Shown piece by piece: positions 46,599 to 54,972 of a stretch of DNA of 64,000 bases. The DNA comes from JADLHS01 sp049840435 (GTDB lineage Bacteria; Verrucomicrobiota; Verrucomicrobiia; Limisphaerales; JADLHS01). The notes beneath the pieces were generated by a model. The model made no database searches. It worked only from the letters and a program-made list of their open reading frames with translations, and was not told where the DNA came from. Made by a program: the position numbers and the translations under genes. Where the stretch lies: the NCBI GenBank assembly GCA_049840435.1, contig JASGKY010000043.1, positions 62,001-126,000 on the forward strand. Reading direction: 5' to 3'. Position 1 is the stretch's first letter; the number at the start of each line of letters is the position of its first letter.

Positions 46599-47098
46599 TG
46601 CTGACATCACCCACGACAGTTCCTACCCCGCGGAGATCTTCGGCGCTCACTTGGTGTGAGTTTCCGCCGCAAAACGGCCTGGGGGGGAATGACGCAGGCG
46701 GGTTGTCGGAACGGGAATCCGTCTGGACAATCCGATTTAAAACATCTGGCAGTGAGCAGGTCTCCGCCGCCGACCGGCTCGCAGTCTGCATCAATTACAT
46801 GTTGGCGCATCTTGACCAGCCGGTCAGGATTGCAACTCTGAGTGCCATGGCGGGGCTGTCTGAATCCAGGTTTTACGAGCTGTTCAAGCGGGCGACCGGT
46901 AACACTCCTTTGAATTGGCTCATTCACACGAGAATGCAGTGTGCCGGGAAAATGTTGCAACGACCGAATTTGCGCATCAAAGAAATTGCGGTCCGGGTTG
47001 GCTATGATGACCAGTTCTATTTTTCTCGCCTCTTCAAGGCGGTGCATGGCCTCGCGCCCAGCAAATACCGCGCACAATGGATGATTGATCCACGGTGA
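46595..47098 (+). CDS. AraC/XylS-type HTH transcription regulator, short form
   Basis: 167 residues. The first ~55 residues have no recognisable domain. Residues ~58-165 are a complete AraC double HTH: INYMLAHLDQPVRIATLSAM, AGLSESRFYELFKRATGNTP, NWLIHTRMQCAGKMLQ, IKEIAVRVGYDDQFYFSRLF, HGLAPSKYR. There is no sugar-binding cupin domain as in AraC itself. Its start overlaps the corrected end of the ROK regulator by four bases, so the pair is translationally coupled; together they resemble a ROK sensor plus AraC activator split over two chains. Targets unknown; neighbouring operators make the xylan genes plausible. Confidence 0.85.
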   Translation: MMLTSPTTVPTPRRSSALTWCEFPPQNGLGGNDAGGLSERESVWTIRFKTSGSEQVSAADRLAVCINYMLAHLDQPVRIATLSAMAGLSESRFYELFKRATGNTPLNWLIHTRMQCAGKMLQRPNLRIKEIAVRVGYDDQFYFSRLFKAVHGLAPSKYRAQWMIDPR

Positions 47099-47262
47099 GG
47101 GATTCAGGGCCGGGCACAACGCCGCCGCACGCAATTTGCCGGCAAGGAGTACCTTCGTCGGAACGGGAATGTTTCCCTTACGCTCCATCGCGGCAGAAAT
47201 CAGCAGGTTGTTTCTAGGAAGTGTGGCGCAGTGATGTGGCGTCTGCTATGTCTGGAAATAGA

Positions 47263-48543
47263 ATGACGCGCTGGATTGTTATCTCCCTGCTGATGGTGCT
47301 GGCTGGCGGCTCAAGCTTGGGTGCGGAATCAGGTGTTGAGGTGCTGCAGCGCTTCGAGTTGCCGCCGACCAGCCTGCGGAGTTTGGGGCGGCAACCCTGC
47401 AATGAAAACGATTTCGCCCGGGCACGAACCAACGGACTTAAATACGACGACTTGCCATCGCTCGGTTCGGGATTGGCGTGTCTCGGTGAGAATGAATTCG
47501 TGGGCATTTCCGATCGCGGGCCAAATGGTGAAGTAGGCAAACGCCGCACATTTCCCCTGCCGAAGTTTGCGCCGTATCTCACGCGCTTCAAACTCAACGC
47601 CGGCAAGATCGAAATCGTAAACTCCGTTGTGCTTACGGATACCAAGGGCAAGCCATTGACCGGATTAAGCAATCAGCAACCAGAGGAACGTTTGTTTGAA
47701 ACGGCCGACGCGTCCATGCCGCTGCCATATGATCCCAGCGGCATTGATCCCGAAGCAGTGCGCGTGTTTCCCGACGGCAAGTATCTTTTGTCGGAAGAAT
47801 ATGGTCCGTCGGTACTGGTGGTGAATACAAATGGCCAGGTGCTGATACGTTACGTGCCGGGAAACAAGTTTCGCCCGGGCGCGATGGATTCGATGTATCC
47901 GGTGAAAGCCGTTTTGCCGCCCGTGCTGTCGCTACGCCGGACGAATCGCGGCTTCGAGGCGTTGGCATTGTCACCTGACGGCAGGACGGCTTATGCGGTG
48001 TTGCAAAGCCCGCTCGTGGACGAGAGGGTGTTTGAGTCAGCACAGGTTTCACGGGTCATTCGGCTGGACTTGAGCGACCCGTTGAATGCGCGTGTGACGG
48101 GCCATTTTCTGCTGCCGTTGAGCCGGGCAACAGATTACTCCGATAAACTGAAGCAGCCCGCCGTGAAGTTGAACGATGCCGAATGGCTTGCACCAGACAA
48201 ATTGTTGGTTTTGGAACAAGCTGGAGAAGTCGCGCGGTTGCTCGTGGCAGATTTCAGCGACGCGGGAGATTTGAAGAATGCGCCCTTGGAAAATTCCACC
48301 GTCCCCGAAGCGGCGGGCGATGATTTCACAAAGCTGCCAGTCAAGCCGGCTGTGGTAGAAGTGTGGGCGACTATATCTGGCCTGACCAAAGAGCCGACCA
48401 AATTGGAAGGGCTGGCAGTCATTTCACCGACGCAGATCGCGCTCGCCAATGACAACGACTTTGGCTTGGGCGAAGGCGCAGCGCCTCCACCTTCATCTGT
48501 TTGGCTGCTGCGTCTGTCTCGTCCGTTGCCGCTTGTCCGATGA
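47263..48543 (+). CDS. Secreted phytase-like esterase (esterase-like activity of phytase domain)
   Basis: 427 residues from ATG 47263, which begins a signal peptide (MTRWIVISLLMVLAGGSSLG); GTG 47221 and ATG 47248 are alternatives. One domain of the phytase-like beta-propeller type (PF13449 family): LKYDDLPSLGSGLACLGENE, FVGISDRGPNG, PSGIDPEAVRVFPDGKYLLS, EEYGPSVLVVN, KLEGLAVISPTQIALANDND. Substrates of the family are poorly known and include phosphate esters. Its position before genes with Pho-box-like promoters fits a phosphorus role but also other hydrolytic roles. 164 bp upstream contain no obvious Pho box. Confidence 0.85.
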   Translation: MTRWIVISLLMVLAGGSSLGAESGVEVLQRFELPPTSLRSLGRQPCNENDFARARTNGLKYDDLPSLGSGLACLGENEFVGISDRGPNGEVGKRRTFPLPKFAPYLTRFKLNAGKIEIVNSVVLTDTKGKPLTGLSNQQPEERLFETADASMPLPYDPSGIDPEAVRVFPDGKYLLSEEYGPSVLVVNTNGQVLIRYVPGNKFRPGAMDSMYPVKAVLPPVLSLRRTNRGFEALALSPDGRTAYAVLQSPLVDERVFESAQVSRVIRLDLSDPLNARVTGHFLLPLSRATDYSDKLKQPAVKLNDAEWLAPDKLLVLEQAGEVARLLVADFSDAGDLKNAPLENSTVPEAAGDDFTKLPVKPAVVEVWATISGLTKEPTKLEGLAVISPTQIALANDNDFGLGEGAAPPPSSVWLLRLSRPLPLVR

Positions 48544-48563
48544 TTGATGTTCCGTGACGCGGC

Positions 48564-48603
48564 TTGTCACGGACTTGTCACAATCCCTTCGCGGTTTCGT
48601 CAC
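48564..48603 (+). promoter_or_regulatory. Pho-box-like repeats before the lamin-tail protein
   Basis: TTGTCAC at 48564 and TTGTCAC at 48575 are identical 7-mers 11 bp apart, and TCGTCAC at 48597 falls on the same grid 22 bp further. The last copy ends 60 bp before the ATG at 48664. The clearest of the set. Confidence 0.65.
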
Positions 48604-48663
48604 ACGACTGGGCAACCCTCTGCGCGTCATCCATCGGATGACAGTTGCCCGGTGATACCCATT

Positions 48664-50568
48664 ATGTTGCGACGCAGTTGTGTTCTTCTCGCCCTCGGTC
48701 TGGCAGCGGTTGCCGCGCCGGCCCAGCTTGCCATCACTGAGACGATGTCCAGTGCCTCAACCAATCTGGGGGTGGCAACGGTTGAACAAGGGCCGGATTA
48801 CTGGGAGCTTTCCAACTTCGGCAGCAGTCCTATTGATCTGAGCGGTTATCGTTTTAATGATGCTGATGCGACACTTGGTGGCGATGCGAATTCCACCACG
48901 CTGCAAGGCATCACCATTGCGCCGGGCGAGTCCATTATCCTCGTGCAATCGGGCACAACCGTGGTGACGGACCGCGACAGCTTCATTGCCTGGTGGGGTG
49001 CAACGAATGTGCCGGAGAATTTGCAGGTGCTGTTTTATTCTGGCAACGGTCAGTCCAGCAGCGGCGACAGCATTGTGTTGTGGGATGCGACCGCGACCGG
49101 TGACGCGGAGTACGTGGATCGGGCGGACTTTGGTGAAGCGGTGCGGGGGCGGTCCTTTACGTATGACACCAACGGCCTTCATGCCGTTCTGAGCGAGAAC
49201 GGCCTGCGGAAGGCGTTCAAGGCGGTGACGTCAGACGACGAAGGTTCGCCCGGCACGAACAACGGTCCGGTGGCGCTTATCCTCACGCAGCAACCGACGC
49301 CAGCAAGTTTTACCACGCCCGCTTCGTTCAATGCTACTTACACCGCGGCGGCCAAAGGTTTGCCGCGCCCCCATTATCAATGGCGTTTGAACGGCGTGCC
49401 AATCTCCGGAGCGACGTATCCAAGCCTGTCGCTGACGAATCTGCAACTCGCGGATGCGGGTAATTACACGGTGGTGGTCACAAATGGCCTGCAAGCGGTG
49501 ACCAGTTCTGTGGCGGTATTGAACATCACGACGACGCCTGTGCCGCCAAGTTTTCTTACGACACCGGCGAGCGCCATTGCATTTGAAGGCCAGCTCGTGC
49601 AACTGGGGGCGACGGCCAGCGGAAGTCCGACCCCGACGTATCAATGGCAATTCAACGGAACAAATCTCGTCGGGGAAACCAGTGCGACGCTGACGCTGTC
49701 CGGGGTGCAATCAAATCAAGCCGGGGTTTACACCGTCGTGGCGTCCAGTGCGGCAGGAACGAATGCCGCCTCCGCCACCTTGGGTGTTACCGCCAAACCG
49801 CGTTTACTCATCACGGAAGTCCACTCGACCGGCAGCACACCCAATGCGGACTGGTGGGAGCTGACCAGTTTCGAGAACTATCCCATCAATCTCAAGGGCT
49901 GGCGTTTCGATGATAGCAGTCATTCGCTTGCTCCGAACAACGCGCTGACCAACACCGCCGACGTGATCATTCATCCGGGTGAATCCATCGTGTTTGTAGA
50001 GGGTTTCACGCCTGCGCAGTTCCGTGGTTGGTGGCCGACGATGGCGATAGAGACGCAAATCGTTCGGTATTCCGGCGGCGGCATCGGACTCAGTTCTGCG
50101 GCGGATGAAATCAATCTGTGGAATGCGGTGACAGTGCCGGGCAACGAGCTTACCGAACGAATTTCGTGGTATGCGTTTGCAAGCGCTCCGCTTTACACCG
50201 GGTTTGTCTATGACCCGGAGAATCTTCCGCTCGGCAACACCATCAGCGTGCTGACGACGAACACGACGCTCGGACTCGCAGCCAATGGCATGTTGACGGC
50301 GACGAATGGTGCGGTCGGTTCGCCAGGCCGCGTGGTCGCGCCGGTGTTTGCGACCAACAGCATCAACGGCAGCGTCAGCGTGGTGGCGTGGAATACATTT
50401 AATTCTCGCCAATACGTTGTGCAGGTGACGACCAATCTGGTGACGTTAAATTGGATTACGATTTCCAATGTTGCCGCGAGCGCGAGTACTGAAGTCATGG
50501 GCGAGCCGGTGCGGCCTGGGGAGCGATATTATCGCGTCGCAACGGTCATTCCGCTGATTTCTCAATGA
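48664..50568 (+). CDS. Secreted lamin-tail-domain / Ig-domain protein
   Basis: 634 residues from ATG 48664 (longer frames to 48544 would translate through the Pho-box-like promoter). Signal peptide ends near AVAAPAQ. Domains: lamin-tail domain (residues ~22-190; YWELSNFGSSPIDLSGYRFN), two Ig-like domains (~200-370; YQWRLNGVPISGATYPSLSL, YQWQFNGTNLVGETSATLTL), a second lamin-tail domain (~375-560; DWWELTSFENYPINLKGWRF) and a C-terminal sandwich. Lamin-tail proteins are often found near secreted nucleases or phosphatases, but this chain has no catalytic domain I recognise. Its stop overlaps the start of the next pseudopilin gene by four bases (ATGA). Confidence 0.85.
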   Translation: MLRRSCVLLALGLAAVAAPAQLAITETMSSASTNLGVATVEQGPDYWELSNFGSSPIDLSGYRFNDADATLGGDANSTTLQGITIAPGESIILVQSGTTVVTDRDSFIAWWGATNVPENLQVLFYSGNGQSSSGDSIVLWDATATGDAEYVDRADFGEAVRGRSFTYDTNGLHAVLSENGLRKAFKAVTSDDEGSPGTNNGPVALILTQQPTPASFTTPASFNATYTAAAKGLPRPHYQWRLNGVPISGATYPSLSLTNLQLADAGNYTVVVTNGLQAVTSSVAVLNITTTPVPPSFLTTPASAIAFEGQLVQLGATASGSPTPTYQWQFNGTNLVGETSATLTLSGVQSNQAGVYTVVASSAAGTNAASATLGVTAKPRLLITEVHSTGSTPNADWWELTSFENYPINLKGWRFDDSSHSLAPNNALTNTADVIIHPGESIVFVEGFTPAQFRGWWPTMAIETQIVRYSGGGIGLSSAADEINLWNAVTVPGNELTERISWYAFASAPLYTGFVYDPENLPLGNTISVLTTNTTLGLAANGMLTATNGAVGSPGRVVAPVFATNSINGSVSVVAWNTFNSRQYVVQVTTNLVTLNWITISNVAASASTEVMGEPVRPGERYYRVATVIPLISQ

Positions 50569-51347
50569 ATCCTAGATTGCAAACGAAACGCGCTTTTACG
50601 TTGATCGAACTGTTGGTGGTCATCGCCATCATCGCGATCCTGGCCTCGATGTTGTTGCCGGCGTTGAGTCGCGCAAAGGTTTCGGCGCAGCGCACGGCCT
50701 GTATGAACAAGCTGAAGCAGTGGGGGCTCGCGCTCACGCTGTATTACGATGAGAATAATGATTTTCTCCCGCGGGAATCTGAGACGGCTGGCGCGTCTTT
50801 GATGAATTGGGCGCAGGTGGTTGCGCCAACCGGCAGCGATGTCTGGTATAACGCGTTGCCTCGTCAGATCAAGCTGCGCGGCGCGGCGGATTATCTCACG
50901 GACAAGAATGCGTTCTATGCGCGTGACAGTCTGTTGCACTGCCCGAACGCGATGTTCGCGAACAACGTCGCGTTGGACGGCTTTGTTTATTTCTCGCTTG
51001 CGATGAACTCGAAGTTAATTGATGGCGTCGCCCCGACGATCAAGGCCACGGCCATTCAAAAGCCTACGCAGACGGTGATGTTTCAAGAAAGCAGGTTGAA
51101 AGGTGAAGCGAAGGTAGATGTCGCGCAGACGGACAGTGATCTCGGTCAGCCGGCCAGTTATGCGAATCGTTTTGCCGCCCGACATGGCGGGGTGGGGAAT
51201 TTAGTATTCGTGGATGGCCACGCTGAGACGCTTAAGGGGATGAAAGTAGTGGAGACCGCGGCAGGCAGTCCAAACAAGGGCAAAGCCATCCTGCCGCAAG
51301 CGCAGATTGTCTGGACTGTCGATCCGAATGGTAACCCAAACAACTGA
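50565..51347 (+). CDS. Third prepilin-type pseudopilin
   Basis: 260 residues. Prepilin segment RAFTLIELLVVIAIIAILA at residues ~9-27, then a globular domain with CMNKLKQWGLALTLYYDENN and the C-terminal signature RHGGVGNLVFVDGHAETLKG (H-X9-DG type). Overlaps the preceding gene by ATGA, so both are translated from the same Pho-box-like promoter. Intact, unlike the paralogue at 34701. Function within the class is unknown. Confidence 0.9.
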   Translation: MNPRLQTKRAFTLIELLVVIAIIAILASMLLPALSRAKVSAQRTACMNKLKQWGLALTLYYDENNDFLPRESETAGASLMNWAQVVAPTGSDVWYNALPRQIKLRGAADYLTDKNAFYARDSLLHCPNAMFANNVALDGFVYFSLAMNSKLIDGVAPTIKATAIQKPTQTVMFQESRLKGEAKVDVAQTDSDLGQPASYANRFAARHGGVGNLVFVDGHAETLKGMKVVETAAGSPNKGKAILPQAQIVWTVDPNGNPNN

Positions 51348-51359
51348 ATAATCCCGGAT

Positions 51360-51377
51360 CGGTCACGAGAAAGTCAC
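51360..51377 (+). promoter_or_regulatory. Pho-box-like direct repeat before the PEP-CTERM gene
   Basis: CGGTCAC (51360) and AAGTCAC (51371), 11 bp apart, followed after 13 bp by ATAATG, a possible -10. Start codon of the next gene at 51458. Confidence 0.5.
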
Positions 51378-51457
51378 CCACCTGCCACAATAATGAAATT
51401 TGCAACAGCCAGACTGTTGCGCACCGTAAACCTAATCCAGCTCAAACGACGTAATCC

Positions 51458-52203
51458 ATGAAGATGCACAAACAACTACTCGGAATCGTAACCGTGGCCT
51501 TCGGCCTCGTCACCACTCACGCCCAGACCATTTCACTTTGGGATTTTAATGCCAACACGTTCTCCACTTCCGGGGGCAGCACCAATAGTCCGAACCCGGC
51601 TTTTGGTCTGGGAACGGCCTTGGCCCTTGGCGGCACGACGACTTCCTTCGCCTCCGGCAACTCGAACGGTGGCTCGACTGACTCGGACACGACATCTAAT
51701 GATCTTGGCTGGGGCATTACCACGTTTGCGGCTGCGGGAGGTCTGAACAGGAGCGAGGGGTGCAGTTCAACGTCTCCACGCTGGGTTATACCGATATCAA
51801 GCTGTCCTTTGATATTCGTCACAGCAACACCTCCAGTCGCTATGAGCGGGTTCAGTATTCGCTTGATGGCGTTAATTTTCTCGATTCGCTGGGTTTTACC
51901 GGTGCTGCGGGTGACACATGGTTCAACAGTCGCACGGTGGACTTGACCGGGATCGCGGGCGTGGCCAATAACGCGAACTTTGCCTTCCGCATTGTGTCCG
52001 AATGGGAAAGCACGGCGACTGGCAGCGGGGCGAATGCTTTTCTGGCCAGCAACACGTCTTCTAGCTACGCGGCGAGTGGCACGTGGCGCTTCGATATGGT
52101 GACGATTGCCGGGGCGGTTGTGCCGGAGCCAACGGCGTTGAGTCTCGCTGGTATCGGTTTGGCGATTCTCGCTTTCCGGCAGCGTGTGGTTGCGCGCCGG
52201 TGA
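51458..52203 (+). CDS. PEP-CTERM sorted secreted protein; frameshift near 51757
   Basis: About 248 residues across two frames. The first (51458) has a signal peptide (IVTVAFGLVTTHAQ) and the start of a beta-sandwich (SLWDFNANTFSTSGG); near 51757 the reading moves to the frame ending at 52203 (VQFNVSTLGYTDIKLSFDIR, RYERVQYSLDGVNFLDSLGF). The C-terminus VVPEPTALSLAGIGLAILAF plus basic tail is a textbook PEP-CTERM sorting signal, processed by an exosortase. The sandwich resembles choice-of-anchor domains found with PEP-CTERM. Function unknown. Confidence 0.85.
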
Positions 52204-52230
52204 TCCGGGTTGGTTGACGGGGAAAAAAGA

Positions 52231-52260
52231 ACGCGCCGGAGCAATCCGGCGCGTTTGATT
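52231..52260. terminator. Bidirectional terminator between PEP-CTERM and GH5-like genes
   Basis: Perfect 10-bp stem ACGCGCCGGA / TCCGGCGCGT with GCAA loop (52231-52254). TTGATT follows on the plus side; on the minus side a TTCTTTTTT run follows. It serves both convergent genes. Confidence 0.85.
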
Positions 52261-52293
52261 ATTGTCGAAGTAGAGTGATGAATCCGTTTGTTG

Positions 52294-53427
52294 TTATGGC
52301 TTGGTCAGTGACTTGATGTAGTCCACTTCTGTCTGGCTGTACGGGGTGCCGTCGCCGCGCAGGATGTCGTGAAACCATGGTTGCGGCTCGGCGGTGTATT
52401 GCTTGTCCCACGAATCCCACGGGTAAATCGTCTGAGTCTTGCCGTCCACAAAGCCCCAGCAATACGCGCCAACTTTTTGCTGCTTGAAGTAGCCCAACAC
52501 CGGATCAAACGTGCTGCTGCGTGGGCGCGCCATGTATTCCGTGCACAAAATCGGTCGATTGTAGCGCTTCAGATGGTCCACGCATTTTTGAGCGCCATCC
52601 AGCGGATCGTAGGTGTGGAAGGAAATCACGTCCGACTCCTCCAGCTGGCAACGTTCCATCGGCGAGAGTTTTGCGGGGTCACCCCAATTACCAATCCAGA
52701 CGCCCGACGTGAGCGGTTGCGACGGATTCATCGCCCGCGCCCAGACGAAGGTCTTTTGCAACAGTTGCAACGCAAACTCCACCTTGCCCGGCAGCAACAC
52801 GTCTTTGTATTGCGGCACCTGATTGTCCGGTTCATTGAAGATGTCCCAGACGTGGATGCGTTTGTCGTTGCGGAAATGGCCGATGACATCCTGCACGTAG
52901 GCTTTCAATTCATCCTGTTTGGCCGGGTCCTTCAAAATGTCCTGCCCGGGACTTTGCACCCAACCGGAGTTATGCGTATGTGGTTTCGGCGCGCGTTGCT
53001 TGCCTGCCTTCGGATAAGGATCCCACACGCTGTCAAAAAGCACGAACATAACGCCAATCTGGTGTTTCTCGGCGATGTCGAGAAACTGCTCCATGCGCTT
53101 TATGAAGCCATCACGGTCGTTCTTCCAAGCGATGTCGTGCAAGAATACGCGCATACTGGTGAAGCCGAGTTGGTGGGCCCAACCGAGTTCCTGATCAATA
53201 GTCTTCGCATCCCATGTGTCAGCCTGCCACATCTCTAATTGATTGATCGCTGTGCGTGGGGTGTAATTGCCGCCGACCAGCCATGGCTGCTTGGTATACC
53301 AAGTCTGAGCCTGTTCCGGCGTCCAGCGGGCGCGAGGTTGCGGTTTCAACGGACAGGTCTGACAGCCTACCAACAGCGACCCTATCAGGGTCGCTAAAAG
53401 AATGGATTTGAACACATTAGGATTCAT
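52294..53427 (-). CDS. GH5-like (clan GH-A) glycoside hydrolase lipoprotein
   Basis: 377 residues from ATG 53427 (the in-frame ATG 53463 adds 12 residues before a perfect lipoprotein signal). Lipobox LLVGC, then one TIM barrel: LVGGNYTPRTAINQLEMWQA, GFTSMRVFLHDIAW, MFVLFDSVWDPYPKAG, acid/base Glu in VWDIFNEPD, SFHTYDPLDG, nucleophile Glu in ILCTEYMARP, GAYCWGFVDGKTQT. Such proteins are often annotated 1,4-beta-xylanase or cellulase family. Its strand is opposite to the Pho-type genes and it abuts the retron, so it likely forms its own unit. Confidence 0.85.
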   Translation of the reverse strand: MNPNVFKSILLATLIGSLLVGCQTCPLKPQPRARWTPEQAQTWYTKQPWLVGGNYTPRTAINQLEMWQADTWDAKTIDQELGWAHQLGFTSMRVFLHDIAWKNDRDGFIKRMEQFLDIAEKHQIGVMFVLFDSVWDPYPKAGKQRAPKPHTHNSGWVQSPGQDILKDPAKQDELKAYVQDVIGHFRNDKRIHVWDIFNEPDNQVPQYKDVLLPGKVEFALQLLQKTFVWARAMNPSQPLTSGVWIGNWGDPAKLSPMERCQLEESDVISFHTYDPLDGAQKCVDHLKRYNRPILCTEYMARPRSSTFDPVLGYFKQQKVGAYCWGFVDGKTQTIYPWDSWDKQYTAEPQPWFHDILRGDGTPYSQTEVDYIKSLTKP

Positions 53428-53501
53428 TGCGACAAGATTGCGGAAATACGCGGAGCATTTCAACGCACGATTTTATCCAGTCAAATCACCGCACCGCAGA
53501 C

Positions 53502-54776
53502 TCAAGTCCGCAAGTTTTCTGCTTGCGCTGGATTAAGCATGGCTAGATAGGCCAGCTTGCCTTCGATTTGCATTTGTAGTCCGGCCTCTGGTGGGGGTTG
53601 GGATCGTTGCAGCTGATGCAGAGCAGCACGCATCCGTCGTCTTTCCTGGCGAGATAAACCGAGGGTTCGATTCACTACCACGCCAGTAACCGTTTGCCGA
53701 TTGCCTTGACCCATCAGCCGGGTTTTCTCGGCGTTGAGACAGAAACCCTCTTCCGACACGATGCGTTGCACCAAGTGGCGAATCCGGGCTGCCCCAGCAC
53801 GTTCCAACGCACCGGAGAAGGTCAGGTCGTCGGCGTAGCGCGTAAAGTTCAGGCCATGTTTGTTGCCCAGCCCCGCGAGACGATGGTCCAGCCGCAGCAC
53901 GAGCGCATTGCAAAGTCCCGGACTGGTCGGCGCACCTTGGACACAATGCCGCATCCCGACCGGGACATGAAAGAGTTGACCATCTACTTCAACCGGCTGT
54001 CGCACCGCTTCGGTCATCAGCACTGCCAAGGTTGTCGCCACGGGAAAGCTGTAGCCGTAGGCGATTAGCAAACCGCGCACCCGGGCGAAAGTGACCGAAG
54101 GGAAAAAATCTTGCAGGTCGAATTTGAGCACGAGCGGTTTTCCTACGTGTGGCTCAGCGCCGGTGCGGATGCTGCGTCCGCGCCGGAAGGCATGGGCGTG
54201 TTCGCTTACCGGCAGTTTTTCTACCAAGAGTTCCAGCAATTTTCTTTGGATCAATTTCAGCCTCCGCTTCGGCGCCATGATCAAACGTTTACCGCCGGAG
54301 CGTTTGGGGATGGCGAAGGTGACGTAATGCGGTTGTCGTTCCTTCTCGCGGTGAATCGCGAAGAACCAAAGTTCCCGCAACGAAATCCCAAGCACATTCG
54401 CCACGTCTTCTTCGGTTTTCCAAACGGGCAAGCCATAGCGTTTCAGTTGGGCTTCGTCGGTGAGCAGGTCACGCAAGTTGCGATTGCGTGTTCGCATGGT
54501 TGCGCCAAACAATCGTTCCGCCTCCGCCACCGACATCACGTTCTTCTTCTTGATCAATCCGAGTTGTCGCGCTGGGGATTTGACTTTGGGCAGAAGGCGT
54601 TTGTCTCGCAAGGCCAGGCGCTGATGATGTTCTTTTAATGGCCCGCCGGAAACATCCACACGCTCTTCAATTGCATCCGCAGTGGCCACTGTTGTTCCAG
54701 GAGCCGAGGGTGACAAACGGGAGATGTCGCGCTTGCGGGAGCCGCCGAAGAGAGATTTGAGCCAGGCGAAGCTCAT
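53502..54776 (-). CDS. Retron reverse transcriptase (probable type XIII)
   Basis: 424 residues. A basic N-terminal extension (~1-90) precedes the RT fold: FAIPKRSGGKRLIMAPKRRL (~154-173), retron X-region-like GAEPH (206-210, variant of NAxxH), catalytic Asp in KFDLQDFFPSV (218-228), QGAPTSP (280-286), catalytic YADD (314-317) and the retron Y-region VTG (363-365). There is no maturase or endonuclease domain, excluding a group II intron. It would copy the msd part of the ncRNA encoded 20 bp upstream into msDNA. The SWIM and HEAT/ARM-like proteins upstream match the gene set I know as type XIII retrons, which act in phage defence. Longer than typical (~320 residues) by its N-terminal extension. 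Confidence 0.93.
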   Translation of the reverse strand: MSFAWLKSLFGGSRKRDISRLSPSAPGTTVATADAIEERVDVSGGPLKEHHQRLALRDKRLLPKVKSPARQLGLIKKKNVMSVAEAERLFGATMRTRNRNLRDLLTDEAQLKRYGLPVWKTEEDVANVLGISLRELWFFAIHREKERQPHYVTFAIPKRSGGKRLIMAPKRRLKLIQRKLLELLVEKLPVSEHAHAFRRGRSIRTGAEPHVGKPLVLKFDLQDFFPSVTFARVRGLLIAYGYSFPVATTLAVLMTEAVRQPVEVDGQLFHVPVGMRHCVQGAPTSPGLCNALVLRLDHRLAGLGNKHGLNFTRYADDLTFSGALERAGAARIRHLVQRIVSEEGFCLNAEKTRLMGQGNRQTVTGVVVNRTLGLSRQERRRMRAALHQLQRSQPPPEAGLQMQIEGKLAYLAMLNPAQAENLRT

Positions 54777-54795
54777 GGGGCGATGCCTCCGGCCG

Positions 54796-54972
54796 CAATG
54801 AAGCCAGATAAGACCCGGCGGCGGATTACTTTCGAGGCTCTGGACTCAGGGCCTCCCGACGTTGCGAACGTTGGGAACCCTGGCGATGTATGTCTAGCAT
54901 GTCTCCTCCGCGGCGAAACACCGCGGCACTCATGGCTAATCCCCAGTCGCCGGGCCTTATCTGCCTTCATTG
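54796..54972 (-). ncRNA. Retron msr-msd ncRNA (branched msDNA template)
   Basis: On the minus strand an arm at 54937-54972 (a1) pairs with one at 54796-54828 (a2): CAATGAAG, CAGATAAG and CCCGGCG blocks match exactly, broken by one mismatch and one wobble, and GGATTA matches again after a small internal loop. Directly after a1 stands TTAGC, whose G (54936) is in the place of the branching guanosine of known retrons. Between the arms lie a msr-type hairpin (CCGCGG arms, 54908-54926) and a longer msd-type hairpin (54847-54882: CAGGG...CCCTG enclosing a 10-bp arm with a GCG loop). The a1 arm overlaps the last five codons of the SWIM gene; a2 ends 20 bp before the reverse transcriptase start. Confidence 0.85.

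Noticed and set aside
53502..54776. Group II intron or diversity-generating retroelement as explanation of the reverse transcriptase
   Set aside because: No maturase/X domain or intron structure, no template-repeat/variable-repeat pair seen, and the VTG region plus upstream a1/a2 repeat fit a retron.
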